41,257 nucleotides of DNA, taken from the NCBI GenBank assembly GCA_947474645.1, contig CANJJD010000023.1, positions 1 to 41,257 on the forward strand, given 5' to 3'. Origin of the DNA: Alphaproteobacteria bacterium (GTDB lineage Bacteria > Pseudomonadota > Alphaproteobacteria > Micropepsales > Micropepsaceae). The position numbers and the translations under genes were made by a program. Within the stretch, counting starts at the first letter, position 1; the number at the start of each line of letters is the position of its first letter. This document shows, in pieces, positions 1 to 8,352 of the stretch. Under the pieces are notes generated by a model. The model saw only the letters and a program-made list of their open reading frames with translations. It was not told the origin of the DNA and did no database searches.

Positions 1-395
1 CGCTCACGCTCGGCGTCGCGCACCTTCTGCACGATCACCTGCTTGGCGTTCTGGGCATTGATGCGGTTGAAATCCACCGGCGGCAGGGTCTCGGCGATGA
101 TGTCGCTGATCTGGGCGTCGGGATTGCGCTTGCGCGCATCGACCAGGGAAATCTCGGTCTTGTCGTTCTCGACCATCTCCACGACATGCAGGTAGCGCGA
201 GACATGGGTCTCGCCCGTCTTGGGGTCGATATCGACCTTGATGTCGTTCTCGGTTCCGTAATGGGCCTTGGCGGCGCGCTGCATCGCCTCTTCCATCGCG
301 GTCAGCACCACCTGCTTGTCGATGGACTTGTCGCGCGCGACGGCGTCGGCAATCTGCAAAAGTTCCAGCCGGTTGGCGGCTACGATACCTGCCAT
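1..395 (-). CDS. nusA: Transcription termination/antitermination factor NusA (N-terminal part)
   Basis: The minus strand from the ATG at 395 reads through to the window edge without a stop and gives about 131 residues. They begin MAGIVAANRLELLQIADAV and continue with the NusA N-terminal RNA-polymerase-binding domain (VLTAMEEAMQRAAKAHYG, then DIDPKTGETHVSRYLHVV). The S1 and KH domains lie outside the window. NusA binds the polymerase flap and nascent RNA and controls pausing, termination and rRNA antitermination. The start lies one base beyond the rimP stop, so the two are surely co-transcribed in the order rimP-nusA, as is common in bacteria. The gene is partial only because of the window boundary. 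Confidence 0.95.
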   Translation of the reverse strand, partial: MAGIVAANRLELLQIADAVARDKSIDKQVVLTAMEEAMQRAAKAHYGTENDIKVDIDPKTGETHVSRYLHVVEMVENDKTEISLVDARKRNPDAQISDIIAETLPPVDFNRINAQNAKQVIVQKVRDAERE

Positions 396-396
396 T

Positions 397-966
397 TTAC
401 TTCTCCTGTTGCGCTGGTGTGCGCGTCTTTGAATGTTCGTTGATGAGCTTGTCGGTGAGTACGAGTTTGGCGTTGGCTATGGCGCGAAACGGAAAACGGA
501 TTTCATCAATGCCCAGGCTGGTGTCACGGATGCGGACATCCTGGCCATCCAGGCCCAGCAGGGTGGCGCGGAAGCGCTTCTTGCCTTCATGCGGGGCGGT
601 GAGTTCGATCTTGGCTTCGTGGCCGCTCCAGCGCGAGAAATCCATCGGGCGGGTCAGCGGCCGGTCGATGCCGGGCGAGGACACTTCGATCTCATATTCG
701 CCTTCGATCGGGTCTTCGGCCTCGATGAAATCCAGGATGGCGTGGCTGAGCGCCGTGCAGCCCTGCACATCCATGGTGCCGTCGGGACGCTCGGCCATCA
801 CCTGCAAGGTCTTGGCGGCGCCGCCCATGATGCGCAGGCGCACCAGCTTGAAACCCGCTTTTTCAATAACGGGTTCAAACACAGGCTCCAGATTTGTCGC
901 GGCAATGATGATGAGCGGCTCCAACGGCAAAGGCTTTCCCCCGCGGCGGCCCTTTCGGACTGCCAC
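397..966 (-). CDS. rimP: Ribosome maturation factor RimP
   Basis: This 189-residue protein matches RimP, the 30S-subunit assembly factor. The N-terminal alpha/beta domain includes EPVIEKAGFKLVRLRI and the family signature YEIEVSSPGIDRPLTRPMDF, followed by a C-terminal SH3-like domain (FRATLLGLDGQDVRI). It lies one base upstream of nusA on the same strand, the classical rimP-nusA pair. The first residues (MAVRKGRRGGKPLP) are a basic extension ahead of the usual family start. A slightly later start cannot be excluded, but I see no better internal ATG before the conserved domain. Confidence 0.95.
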   Translation of the reverse strand: MAVRKGRRGGKPLPLEPLIIIAATNLEPVFEPVIEKAGFKLVRLRIMGGAAKTLQVMAERPDGTMDVQGCTALSHAILDFIEAEDPIEGEYEIEVSSPGIDRPLTRPMDFSRWSGHEAKIELTAPHEGKKRFRATLLGLDGQDVRIRDTSLGIDEIRFPFRAIANAKLVLTDKLINEHSKTRTPAQQEK

Positions 967-1030
967 ACAACGACGTTTTGTTGTTCGGGATGGCCGGTTC
1001 TTTACGCCCCGGACCCTGCAATTACAAGGG

Positions 1031-1282
1031 TCAACGCTTGGGGGCGGGGACTATGCCGACGCTGACTTCCCCGCCCGGAATGGGGGCGGCGAGGGCTTTT
1101 TCGCGGGCTTCCAGGGCCTGTTGCTTCTGGGCCCGTTCATATTTGGCGAAGGGCGAGGGCAGGACCATCATCAGGGCAAGGGCCAGGGTGCAGATGGCTG
1201 CAATGGCGATAATCCCGATCTCGCCCATGCTGGTGCGGTAGATGGGGCGGACATAGTCGTCGTCATCGGGGTTTTTGCTCAT
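1031..1282 (-). CDS. Small single-pass membrane protein of unknown function
   Basis: The 83-residue product has an acidic N-terminus (MSKNPDDDDY), one hydrophobic segment at about residues 21-42 (EIGIIAIAAICTLALALMMV) and a charged helical stretch rich in Ala, Glu and Lys, ending in a Pro-rich tail. I do not recognise the family. Its ATG overlaps the trmB stop codon in an ATGA arrangement, so translation is probably coupled to trmB and the gene is likely real. It would sit in the inner membrane with most of the chain on one side. Function is unknown; the position between trmB and rimP gives no clear clue. Confidence 0.75.
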   Translation of the reverse strand: MSKNPDDDDYVRPIYRTSMGEIGIIAIAAICTLALALMMVLPSPFAKYERAQKQQALEAREKALAAPIPGGEVSVGIVPAPKR

Positions 1283-1977
1283 GCGGGCATTTTAGCCTTT
1301 TGCGCGAAGCGGAGAAAGGTCGGGGGGCCCTTGATCGCCTTGGTTTCATAACGGGTTGGCGGCCAGTCGGCGGGCCGGCTTTTCCAGCCTTCCGGCCCTT
1401 GGGCCAGCCAGTCGAAGCCCGGATGGGCCATAAGCCGCTCCAGGGCATAGGGGAGATAGCTTTTATCGTCGGTGGCAAAGCGCAGTTCCGCCCCCGGCTT
1501 CAGCACCCGCGCCAGGCTATCCAGTGTCTCCATCTGCAAAAAACGGCGTTTGTGATGCCGGGTCTTGGGCCAAGGATCGGGGAACAGGAGGAAGAAGCGG
1601 CTCAGGCTGGCATCGGGCAAAGCCTGGACGATATCCAGGCCATCCCCCTCGTAAAGCCGAACATTGTTCAGGGTGCTTTCTTCCAGCTTTGTCAGCAGCT
1701 TGGCCATACCCATCTGGTAGGGCTCGGCACCGATCAGGCCGGCATGGGGATGCTGTGCGGCTTGCCAGACAAGATGCTCACCGGCGCCAAAACCGACCTC
1801 CAGCCAGACCTCCCGAACGCTGTTCGGGAACTGGGCCAAGGGATCGCCGCCGGGGACATAGGCCAACTCGCCTAACAGTGTTTGGCAAAGTCCCGCCTGC
1901 CGCGCCGACAGCTTGGGTCCCTTGCGCCGGCCATACAGCTTGCGGCGATTGCGGTCAGGGTGAACTGGCTCGGTCAT
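1279..1977 (-). CDS. trmB: tRNA (guanine-N7-)-methyltransferase TrmB
   Basis: This 232-residue class I SAM-dependent methyltransferase makes m7G46 in tRNA variable loops. The SAM-binding motif is LEVGFGAGEHL (about residues 59-69). The family signature FLLFPDPWPKTRHHKRR, typical of TrmB, lies near residues 128-144 and includes the catalytic/tRNA-binding segment. The C-terminal GPPTFLRFAQK is also family-like. The length is normal. It follows metK on the same strand across a hairpin and overlaps the next small membrane gene by 4 bp. Confidence 0.96.
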   Translation of the reverse strand: MTEPVHPDRNRRKLYGRRKGPKLSARQAGLCQTLLGELAYVPGGDPLAQFPNSVREVWLEVGFGAGEHLVWQAAQHPHAGLIGAEPYQMGMAKLLTKLEESTLNNVRLYEGDGLDIVQALPDASLSRFFLLFPDPWPKTRHHKRRFLQMETLDSLARVLKPGAELRFATDDKSYLPYALERLMAHPGFDWLAQGPEGWKSRPADWPPTRYETKAIKGPPTFLRFAQKAKMPA

Positions 1978-1993
1978 CGGGCCCTTTAAAGCA

Positions 1994-2027
1994 CAACCGC
2001 CGCCCCGAGGGTTCGGGACGGCGGTTG
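1994..2027 (-). terminator. Probable intrinsic terminator of metK
   Basis: A GC-rich inverted repeat lies just downstream of the metK stop: arms caaccgccg(c/t)ccc...gggacggcggttg around a short loop, followed on the minus strand by TGCTTTAAAG. The stem is strong but the T-tract is short, so termination may be partial and allow some read-through into trmB. Confidence 0.6.
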
Positions 2028-2046
2028 GGTATTCAAAAAACCAGGC

Positions 2047-3240
2047 TTAGGACAGCGCCGCCTTGATCTGGGCGGCCAGGTCCGTCTTCTCCCAGGAGAA
2101 GCCGCCATCCGCATCGGGCTCGCGGCCGAAATGGCCATAGGCCGAGGTGCGGGCGAAGATCGGCTTGTTGAGATCCAGATGCTCGCGGATGCCGCGGGGC
2201 TTCAGGTTCATCACCTGGGGCAGGATCTTTTCCAGCTTGGCTTCGTCCACATTGCCGGTGCCGTGCAGGTCAACATAGACCGACAGCGGCTCGGCCACGC
2301 CGATGGCATAGGCGAGCTGGATGGTGCAGCGGTCAGCAAGACCGGCCGCCACCACATTCTTGGCCAGGTAGCGCGCGGCATAGGCCGCCGAACGGTCCAC
2401 CTTGGTGGAGTCCTTGCCGCTGAACGCGCCGCCGCCATGCGGGGCCGCGCCGCCGTAAGTGTCCACGATGATCTTGCGCCCGGTCAGGCCGCAGTCGCCG
2501 TCCGGACCGCCGATCACGAAGGAGCCGGTGGGATTGATGTGCCACACGGTCTTTTCGTTGATCCATTCCTTGGGCAGCGTTTCGCGGATGTAGGGCTCCA
2601 CGATCTTGCGGATATCGGCGCTGGTCTGGCTTTCATGGGCATGCTGGGTGGAGAGCACGATCTGGGTGGCTTCCACCGGCTTGCCGTTGGCGTAACGCAG
2701 GGTCACTTGCGATTTCGCATCGGGCAGCAAGGTGTTTTCCTTGCCCGACTTGCGCACCTTGGCCAGTAATTCCAGGATTTTATGGCTGTAGAACAACGGC
2801 GCCGGCATCAGCGCCGGGGTTTCGCGGCAGGCATAACCGAACATGATGCCCTGGTCGCCCGCGCCTTCATCCTTGTTGCCGGACGCGTCAACGCCCTGGG
2901 CGATGTGCGCCGACTGGGCGTGCAGCAGGACTTCGACCTGCGCATTCTTCCAGTGGAAACCATCCTGTTCGTAGCCAATGTCCTTGATGGCGGCGCGCGC
3001 CACTTCTTCGACTTCCTTGGCGCCGACCTTCTTGGGGCCGCGGGTTTCGCCGGCGATCACCACGCGGTTGGTGGTGCACAGGGTTTCGCAGGCAGCGCGG
3101 ATGTCCCAGGGGCTCATGCCTTCCTTGGGGCCTTCGCGGAAGAACAGGTCCACCACCTCGTCGGAGATGCGGTCAGCGACCTTGTCGGGATGGCCTTCCG
3201 AAACGCTTTCGGAGGTAAACAGATAATCGGAGCGCGCCAT
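2047..3240 (-). CDS. metK: S-adenosylmethionine synthetase
   Basis: This 397-residue MetK makes SAM from methionine and ATP. The N-terminus carries [20 protein letters not shown] with the ATP/metal-binding GHPDK. The signatures [12 protein letters not shown] and [19 protein letters not shown] are both intact, and the length is typical for alphaproteobacteria. It is transcribed divergently from hisB. The upstream 153 bp hold a long perfect palindrome overlapping a TTGACA box, so SAM-dependent or methionine-dependent repression is plausible. I saw no convincing SAM riboswitch fold. Confidence 0.98.
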   Translation of the reverse strand: MARSDYLFTSESVSEGHPDKVADRISDEVVDLFFREGPKEGMSPWDIRAACETLCTTNRVVIAGETRGPKKVGAKEVEEVARAAIKDIGYEQDGFHWKNAQVEVLLHAQSAHIAQGVDASGNKDEGAGDQGIMFGYACRETPALMPAPLFYSHKILELLAKVRKSGKENTLLPDAKSQVTLRYANGKPVEATQIVLSTQHAHESQTSADIRKIVEPYIRETLPKEWINEKTVWHINPTGSFVIGGPDGDCGLTGRKIIVDTYGGAAPHGGGAFSGKDSTKVDRSAAYAARYLAKNVVAAGLADRCTIQLAYAIGVAEPLSVYVDLHGTGNVDEAKLEKILPQVMNLKPRGIREHLDLNKPIFARTSAYGHFGREPDADGGFSWEKTDLAAQIKAALS

Positions 3241-3297
3241 TGGGTCCCTTCAGTCTTTTAAGGAGGCGCTTTCTTGCAGGGTTAGGCGGTTGGGTCA

Positions 3298-3327
3298 ACA
3301 GGATATGTCAAAAATGACATATCCTGT
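3298..3327. promoter_or_regulatory. Palindromic candidate operator over the metK promoter
   Basis: This is a perfect inverted repeat: 13-bp arms (acaggatatgtca and its complement) separated by aaaa, in the metK/hisB divergent region. On the minus strand the right arm carries TTGACA, a good -35 box, with weak -10 candidates about 17-18 bases on (around 3277-3285), ahead of the metK ATG at 3240. A repressor bound here would block metK. Methionine/SAM regulators of the ArsR family (SahR/SamR type) use palindromes with ATATC/GATAT-like halves; assigning one of them is inference. Confidence 0.55.
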
Positions 3328-3393
3328 GTTGCCGCAGGGGATTCCCCACCGCGGAACACGTGCTATACAGCCCAAAACCGCTGAAAGCCCGCC

Positions 3394-3981
3394 ATGCGCA
3401 CCGCCACTGTCGAACGCAAGACCCGCGAGACCGAGATCGCCGTCTCCTTGGACCTGGACGGGACCGGGGACAGCGACATCGATACCGGCATCGGCTTCCT
3501 GGATCACATGCTGGAAAGCTTCTCGCGCCACTCGATGATCGACCTGAAAGTGCGCGCCTCGGGCGACCTGCATGTCGACTATCACCACACCACCGAAGAC
3601 ACCGCCATCGTCATCGGCCAGGCCATCAAACAGGCGCTGGGCGATTTTTCCGGCATCACCCGTTTCGGCTCGGCCCTGATCCCGATGGACGAGGCCCTGA
3701 CCCGCGTGGCGCTGGACCTGTCCAACCGGCCTTATCTCATCTGGAAGGTGACCATCCCCAAGCCCAAGCTGGGGGAGATGGACACCGAGCTGTTCAAGGA
3801 ATGGTTCCAGGCCTTCGCCCAGAATGCCGGCGCCTGCCTGCATATCGAGAACCTGTACGCCGACAACAGCCACCACATCGTCGAGACCTGCTTCAAGGGC
3901 CTGGCGCGGGCGCTGCGCCAGGCGATCACGGTGGATGACAGGCTGGACGGCGCATCGCCTTCCAGTAAGGGCAGTCTGTAA
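3394..3981 (+). CDS. hisB: Imidazoleglycerol-phosphate dehydratase HisB
   Basis: This 195-residue monofunctional HisB catalyses the sixth step of histidine synthesis. The Mn-binding family motifs are present: [28 protein letters not shown], and near the end [20 protein letters not shown]. The start ATG gives the normal N-terminus [21 protein letters not shown] box at 3364-3369 could be its -10 element. It stands alone here: the usual alphaproteobacterial hisB-hisH-hisA-hisF-hisE run is broken, with hisH and hisA some 26 kb away. The last few residues ([11 protein letters not shown]) extend past the conserved core. Confidence 0.97.
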   Translation: MRTATVERKTRETEIAVSLDLDGTGDSDIDTGIGFLDHMLESFSRHSMIDLKVRASGDLHVDYHHTTEDTAIVIGQAIKQALGDFSGITRFGSALIPMDEALTRVALDLSNRPYLIWKVTIPKPKLGEMDTELFKEWFQAFAQNAGACLHIENLYADNSHHIVETCFKGLARALRQAITVDDRLDGASPSSKGSL

Positions 3982-3994
3982 TTACAATCGCCGC

Positions 3995-4462
3995 ATGATC
4001 AGTTCTTCCACCGCCGCCGAGGTTGCGCGCGGGGTGAGCCGCCTTCTGTTGGAAGAAGGCTACTCGCCCATCCTGGAATTCACCTTGCCCAACGGCCGCC
4101 GTCTTGACGTTGCGGCGATAGGCCCGGGTGGCGAGATGCTGGGGGTGGAAATCAAAGTGGCGCTGGCGGATTTGCGGGGCGACGGCAAATGGCCGGAATA
4201 TCTGGATTACTGCGACCTGTTCTATTTCGCCATTCCGCCGGATTTTCCGCACGAGCATGTGCCGCACCAGACCGGATTGATCGTGGCCGACCGCTATGGC
4301 GGCGCCGTCATCAAGGAAGCCGAAGCCCAATCGCTACACGCCAGCCGGCGCAAGGCCGTCACCGTCAGCTTTGCGCGCTGCGCCGCCGAACGGCTGTCGC
4401 GCAACCTGGAGGCCATCGCCGCGGCACAGATGCCCGGCCTGGTGATCCCCGATGTTGAGTAA
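3995..4462 (+). CDS. mmcB: MmcB family DNA repair protein (predicted PD-(D/E)xK nuclease fold)
   Basis: This 155-residue protein resembles MmcB, an alphaproteobacterial DNA-damage-associated family. Residues 36-54 have the nuclease-fold pattern RRLDVAAIG...GVEIK, with D38, E52 and K54 as the likely catalytic D-ExK set. It continues with LADLRGDGKWPEYLDYCDLFYFAIP, a family hallmark. The role in mutagenic repair is known only broadly for the family. The gene begins 13 bp after hisB and overlaps the next gene by 11 bp, so it forms a coupled pair with the YjbR-type gene. I see no obvious LexA box. Confidence 0.85.
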   Translation: MISSSTAAEVARGVSRLLLEEGYSPILEFTLPNGRRLDVAAIGPGGEMLGVEIKVALADLRGDGKWPEYLDYCDLFYFAIPPDFPHEHVPHQTGLIVADRYGGAVIKEAEAQSLHASRRKAVTVSFARCAAERLSRNLEAIAAAQMPGLVIPDVE

Positions 4463-4850
4463 AGCCGAAGCGCACAAAATCATGCTGGCGATCCCCGGCA
4501 CCGACGAACGGCCCTGGTTCAATCAGCCTTCGGTCTTCATCCATGACCGTTTCCTGGCCAAGACCCATCACAAAGAAGACGCCGTCACGCTTCAGGTCGG
4601 CTCGATGGAAATGCGCGACATGATGCTGGAGGCCGAACCCAAGCTTTTCTACATCACCGACCATTACCGCAAATTCCCTTTTGTGCTGGTGCGTCTGTCG
4701 GCTCTGACCAAGCCAGTGCTGAAAGATTTGCTGCTGGGCCGGGCGGCGCAACTGGCGGCGATGAAGCCGATCAAGCGCGCGCCCAAGGCGGCAAAAAAGA
4801 AGATCGCCCAGACATCCAAAAAGAAATCTGCGAAGACGGTTAAGCGCTGA
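4452..4850 (+). CDS. YjbR/MmcQ-fold protein with a lysine-rich tail
   Basis: The 132-residue product has a YjbR/MmcQ-like (CyaY-like, double-wing) core at residues 1-100: PGTDERPWFNQPSVFIHDRFLAKTH..., then KLFYITDHYRKFPFVLVRL. Residues from about 104 on are almost only Lys, Ala, Ser and Thr (KRAPKAAKKKIAQ...), like a histone-H1 tail and probably binding nucleic acid. It overlaps mmcB by 11 bp, suggesting coupled translation and a shared DNA-related role. The biochemical function of the fold is not established, so the DNA link is inference. Confidence 0.8.
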   Translation: MLSKAEAHKIMLAIPGTDERPWFNQPSVFIHDRFLAKTHHKEDAVTLQVGSMEMRDMMLEAEPKLFYITDHYRKFPFVLVRLSALTKPVLKDLLLGRAAQLAAMKPIKRAPKAAKKKIAQTSKKKSAKTVKR

Positions 4851-4882
4851 GCCGCTGGTGACGGGCTTGCAATGCCTCAGCT

Positions 4883-5809
4883 ATGACGGGGCTAAAACAC
4901 CGGTTGAGCAGCGATTTTGTGCCAGAATGGTGCGCTTTGGGCGCGCTGGCGCTGCTGGATGCCGCCTGGGCGGCCCATATCCATCTGACCTTCACGGCAG
5001 CGGCCAAGGATTTCCTGATCCTGGCGCTGGCGCTGGGCGTCGCCATCCTGCTGCGCGCCACCACATTGCGGCGCGGCGGGCTGATGGCGGAATATTTCGC
5101 CCTGACTTTGGCGGGCTCCACCGCAATCTGCGCTCTCTCTTACCTGTGCCTCGCGTCGGCCGGTCCCTTGGTGGACGCGCATTTGATGGCGATGGACCAG
5201 GCGTTGGGCTTCGACTGGCTGGCCGGTTACCGCTTCGTTCAGGACCATCCCGCGCTGAGCGCGCTGCTGGGCCTCGCCTATGGCAGCCTGGTCTATCAGG
5301 GGCTTTATTTCTGCCTGCTGCTGGGACTGATGAACGCCAAGCAGCAACTGCGCGACATGTTCTGGCTGTTCCTGCTCACCGGCATCATGGCCTGCGCCGG
5401 CGCCTTGCTGCTTCCCGCGCTGGGGCCGTCGCACTTCTACAATATCCAGACCGATACCGGCTTTGTGCCGGTGATGCAGCATCTGCTGTCCGGCCGAGGC
5501 CTCAACTTCTCGCTCAGCGGCATGACGGGCGTGGTGAGCTTTCCCTCCTTCCACACGGCCATGGCGCTGGCCTATTGCTGGGCCTTCCGCAAAACCGGGA
5601 TCATCAGCGCCGCGATCATGACGTTGAACATCATCATGCTGTGCGCCGTGCCCTTTTTCGGCGGGCATTATCTGGTGGATATGGTGGCCGGCGCGGCGGC
5701 GATGCTGCTGGCACTGGCAATTCTCAGATGCGCGCCATTGCTGGCCCGCAAGCCTATCGCGGCGAGCGCTTCGCCAGAATCCGCTGCAGCGTCCGGCGGT
5801 GCATATTAA
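4883..5809 (+). CDS. PAP2-superfamily membrane phosphatase / lipid phosphotransferase
   Basis: The 308-residue polytopic membrane protein has around seven hydrophobic segments. The PAP2 active-site motifs are in the C-terminal half: SFPSFHTAMALAY with His224, and FGGHYLVDMVAG with His262 and Asp266. The overall layout is that of the PAP2_3 / inositol-phosphorylceramide-synthase-like branch, so the enzyme probably transfers or hydrolyses phosphate on a lipid at the periplasmic face. The substrate cannot be told. Its last 56 bp overlap the convergent regA gene; the C-terminal tail (ASASPESAAASGGAY) is low complexity and may be a recent extension. Confidence 0.85.
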   Translation: MTGLKHRLSSDFVPEWCALGALALLDAAWAAHIHLTFTAAAKDFLILALALGVAILLRATTLRRGGLMAEYFALTLAGSTAICALSYLCLASAGPLVDAHLMAMDQALGFDWLAGYRFVQDHPALSALLGLAYGSLVYQGLYFCLLLGLMNAKQQLRDMFWLFLLTGIMACAGALLLPALGPSHFYNIQTDTGFVPVMQHLLSGRGLNFSLSGMTGVVSFPSFHTAMALAYCWAFRKTGIISAAIMTLNIIMLCAVPFFGGHYLVDMVAGAAAMLLALAILRCAPLLARKPIAASASPESAAASGGAY

Positions 5810-6284
5810 GCCGGCGCGCCGTTTCCGAAACATTGTGCCCGCATAATTCATAGACGCGCTGGATATGTTCCCAGCGCACCCGGTCGGCTGACATGGGATT
5901 TTCCGGCGGCTTGGGCTTGGAGCCCGGCGTCGCCATCAGCGCCGCCAGAATGTCATCGGCATCGGCGGGCTTGGGCAGGTAATCGATCGCGCCATATTTC
6001 ACGGCAGCCACGGCGGTGGCGATATTGCCGAAGCCGGTCAGCACCACCACCCGGCTTTCGGGGCGGATGGTGTGCAAGGTCTCCACCACATCCAGGCCGT
6101 TGCCGTCATCCAGCTTCAGGTCCACCACGGCGTAAGCCGGCGGCGCTTCCTTGGCGCGGGCCTTGCCCTCGGCCACTGATTCCGCCTGGGTGACGGTAAA
6201 GCCGCGCGCTTCCATGGCGCGGGCGAGGCGCTCGCGCAGTGGGCGGTCGTCTTCGACCAGCAGCAGGGTCTTGTCGTCGCTCAT
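5754..6284 (-). CDS. regA: Redox response regulator RegA/ActR/PrrA family
   Basis: The 176-residue two-domain regulator has an N-terminal receiver with acidic pocket EDD (10-12), phospho-acceptor Asp55 in VVDLKL, and Lys in LPKPAD. A Pro-rich linker follows, then a Fis-type helix-turn-helix NVSETARRLNMHRRTLQRIL. This is the conserved RegA/ActR/PrrA arrangement. RegA activates or represses photosynthesis, respiration and fixation genes depending on redox state in other alphaproteobacteria. It lies downstream of regB on the same strand with a 42-bp gap. Its 3' end overlaps the PAP2 gene convergently. Confidence 0.95.
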   Translation of the reverse strand: MSDDKTLLLVEDDRPLRERLARAMEARGFTVTQAESVAEGKARAKEAPPAYAVVDLKLDDGNGLDVVETLHTIRPESRVVVLTGFGNIATAVAAVKYGAIDYLPKPADADDILAALMATPGSKPKPPENPMSADRVRWEHIQRVYELCGHNVSETARRLNMHRRTLQRILAKRSPR

Positions 6285-6326
6285 TGGGGCGCGCTTTAGG
6301 TCTTTTTTGACAGGGGGTCAAACACT

Positions 6327-7682
6327 TCAACCGGCCTCAGACTGGGTGGGGGGCTGGGGTCCGTCAATCACCCCGCGCGCCCAGCGGACGGAAACCCGCG
6401 CCCCGCCGCCTGGCAGATTCTCCGCTTTAACCACGCCACCGGTCTGTTCCAGCAGAATCTTGGCGATGAAAAAGCCCAGCCCCATGCCTTCATGCTCGTC
6501 CAGTGGGCCTTGCGGGCCCATGTCATTTTCGTCCAGGGCGTTATGGCCGGGGCGCGAGGTGATGTAGGGCTCGCCCAGGGTGGAGAAGATTTTCGGCGCA
6601 AAGCCCGGCCCGTCATCGGTCACCGAAATATGGAGGAACTGCTCGCCCCAGCCGGCCTCGACCGCCACCAGGGAATGGGCGAAGTCGGCGGCATTCTCGA
6701 TGATGTTTCCCAGCCCATGCAGCAGCTCGGGCGCGCGCCAGACCTGGGGCACCGCGATATCGGTAGACGGCGTGACGGTGACGCGGATCTCGATATCCTC
6801 GCCGCGATGGGCGCCCACCAGGTCGTCCAGGAACGGGCCCAGCGGCAGCCCCGCCGTGGCGCCCAGCAAGGTCTCTTCCGGATTGGCGAGGCGGGCGATG
6901 ATGGCGCGGCAACGCTCGGCCTGTTCGCGCAAGAGCTTTACGTCTTCCGCATCGGTGGAGTTTGCCGGCAGCGAGCGTTCCAGCTCCCGCGCCACCACCG
7001 CGATGGTGCCCAAAGGCGTGCCCAGTTCATGCGCCGCCGCGGTGGCCAGCGCGCCCAAGGCCGCCAACCGGTGTTCGCGCGACAGGGCAAGCTGGGTCGC
7101 GGCCAGGCCCGCCGACATGCGCGAGGATTCCGATGCGATGCGCCAGGCATAGACCGAGGTAAAGCCGATGCCGATCACCAGCGCGGTCCAGATGCCGGCC
7201 TGGTAGAGCTGGGGCAGCAACAGGGCATCGCCCTCCGGCCAGGGCAGCGGCTTGTGCACCACCGCGATCACCGACACCGAGACAAAGGCGATACCCGCCA
7301 GGATCAGCACATTGCCCAGATTGAGCGTGGCGGCGGCGATCACCACCGGGGCCAGGAACATCAGGGCAAAGGGATTGGCGATGCCGCCGGTCAGGTACAG
7401 AAGCGCCGCAAGCTGCAGCACGTCAAAGGCAAGATAGAAGGTCGCCTCGCGGTTGGTCAGGCGGTGCGCCGGGGGATAGCGCAGGCCCAGCGCGACATTG
7501 AGGGCGGCGCTGATCGCGATGGCGATGACGCAATACAGAATGGGCAGGGGATAGCCCAGCGCGAAATAGACCAGGAACAGGGCGGCGGATTGGCCGGCAA
7601 CCGCCAGCCAGCGCAGGTTGGACAGGGTGCGCAGGCGCACCCGGCCGCCCGCGCCCACGCTTTGGGCGAAACCCCGTGCCAT
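6327..7682 (-). CDS. regB: Redox sensor histidine kinase RegB/ActS/PrrB family
   Basis: This membrane histidine kinase has about six transmembrane helices (residues 25-185). It carries the quinone-sensing heptad GGIANPF at 99-105, the H-box HELGTPLGT with phospho-His218, and the redox-active cysteine in EQAERCRAII (Cys258). A HATPase domain follows (NIIENAADFA, DDGPGFAP, GMGLGFFIAKILLE). These are the diagnostic RegB features. I chose the ATG at 7682; a longer start at 7742 would add 20 residues but overlap the divergent senC start. The pair RegB-RegA with adjacent senC is the classical redox module. Confidence 0.95.
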   Translation of the reverse strand: MARGFAQSVGAGGRVRLRTLSNLRWLAVAGQSAALFLVYFALGYPLPILYCVIAIAISAALNVALGLRYPPAHRLTNREATFYLAFDVLQLAALLYLTGGIANPFALMFLAPVVIAAATLNLGNVLILAGIAFVSVSVIAVVHKPLPWPEGDALLLPQLYQAGIWTALVIGIGFTSVYAWRIASESSRMSAGLAATQLALSREHRLAALGALATAAAHELGTPLGTIAVVARELERSLPANSTDAEDVKLLREQAERCRAIIARLANPEETLLGATAGLPLGPFLDDLVGAHRGEDIEIRVTVTPSTDIAVPQVWRAPELLHGLGNIIENAADFAHSLVAVEAGWGEQFLHISVTDDGPGFAPKIFSTLGEPYITSRPGHNALDENDMGPQGPLDEHEGMGLGFFIAKILLEQTGGVVKAENLPGGGARVSVRWARGVIDGPQPPTQSEAG

Positions 7683-7740
7683 GTCCTTGCGGGCCAAATC
7701 CCACTTCCCTGCTAGCGAGATCGGGATTAGAGCATTGCCC

Positions 7741-8352
7741 ATGTTGCGCAACAAGCAAGCCCTGATCCCTTACCTGCTGCTGTTTGCGGCGCTGGCCGGC
7801 GGCGTGCTCTGGCATGAAAGCAACAATGTGCCGGGGCTGGGCAGAAGCGTGATCACTGGCCGCGCCGATGTCGGCGGGCCGTTTCAACTGATCGACCATA
7901 CCGGCAAGCCGGTGACCGATGCCGATTATCGCGGCCGCTACATGCTGATCTATTTCGGCTTCAGCTTTTGTCCCGATGTCTGCCCCACCACCCTGGCGGT
8001 GATGGCCCAGGCGCTGGACAAGCTGGGATCCGAAGCGCGACGGGTGACGCCCATCATGATCACCATTGATCCGGAACGCGACACGCCCGAAGTGCTGGCC
8101 GATTACATGAAAGCCTTCGGCCCTAGCTTTGTCGGCCTGACCGGCAGTGTCGCGGCGATCAAGGACGTCGAAAAAAAGTACCGCGTCTATGCCGTGAAGA
8201 AGCCGCTGGACCCGGCCAAGCCGAAAGCCGGCTATGGCATGGACCATTCCAGCGTGCTGTACCTGATGGGTCCCAACGGCAGGCTGATCAGCTTCTATGA
8301 CGAAGCGATCTCGCCCGACCAGTTGGCAAAAGAATTGCGGCAGAAGATTTAA
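7741..8352 (+). CDS. senC: SCO1/SenC/PrrC copper-binding protein
   Basis: The 203-residue protein is anchored in the inner membrane by an N-terminal helix (residues 8-25), with a periplasmic thioredoxin-like SCO domain. The copper ligands are in order: CPDVC (Cys77, Cys81) and His169 in GMDHSSVLYLM. SCO proteins deliver copper to the CuA site of cytochrome oxidase and can act as thiol reductants. The gene diverges from regB, as expected of the regB-senC-regA group, although here regA is on the regB side. The 3' end overlaps folD by 4 bp (convergent). Confidence 0.96.
   Translation: MLRNKQALIPYLLLFAALAGGVLWHESNNVPGLGRSVITGRADVGGPFQLIDHTGKPVTDADYRGRYMLIYFGFSFCPDVCPTTLAVMAQALDKLGSEARRVTPIMITIDPERDTPEVLADYMKAFGPSFVGLTGSVAAIKDVEKKYRVYAVKKPLDPAKPKAGYGMDHSSVLYLMGPNGRLISFYDEAISPDQLAKELRQKI

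Noticed and set aside
3241..3393. SAM riboswitch upstream of metK
   Set aside because: No SAM-II or SAM/SAH-like conserved core could be found by eye; the palindrome is better explained as a protein site.
7683..7742. Longer RegB start at 7742
   Set aside because: It would overlap the divergent senC start codon; the ATG at 7682 leaves a normal divergent promoter region and a normal RegB length.
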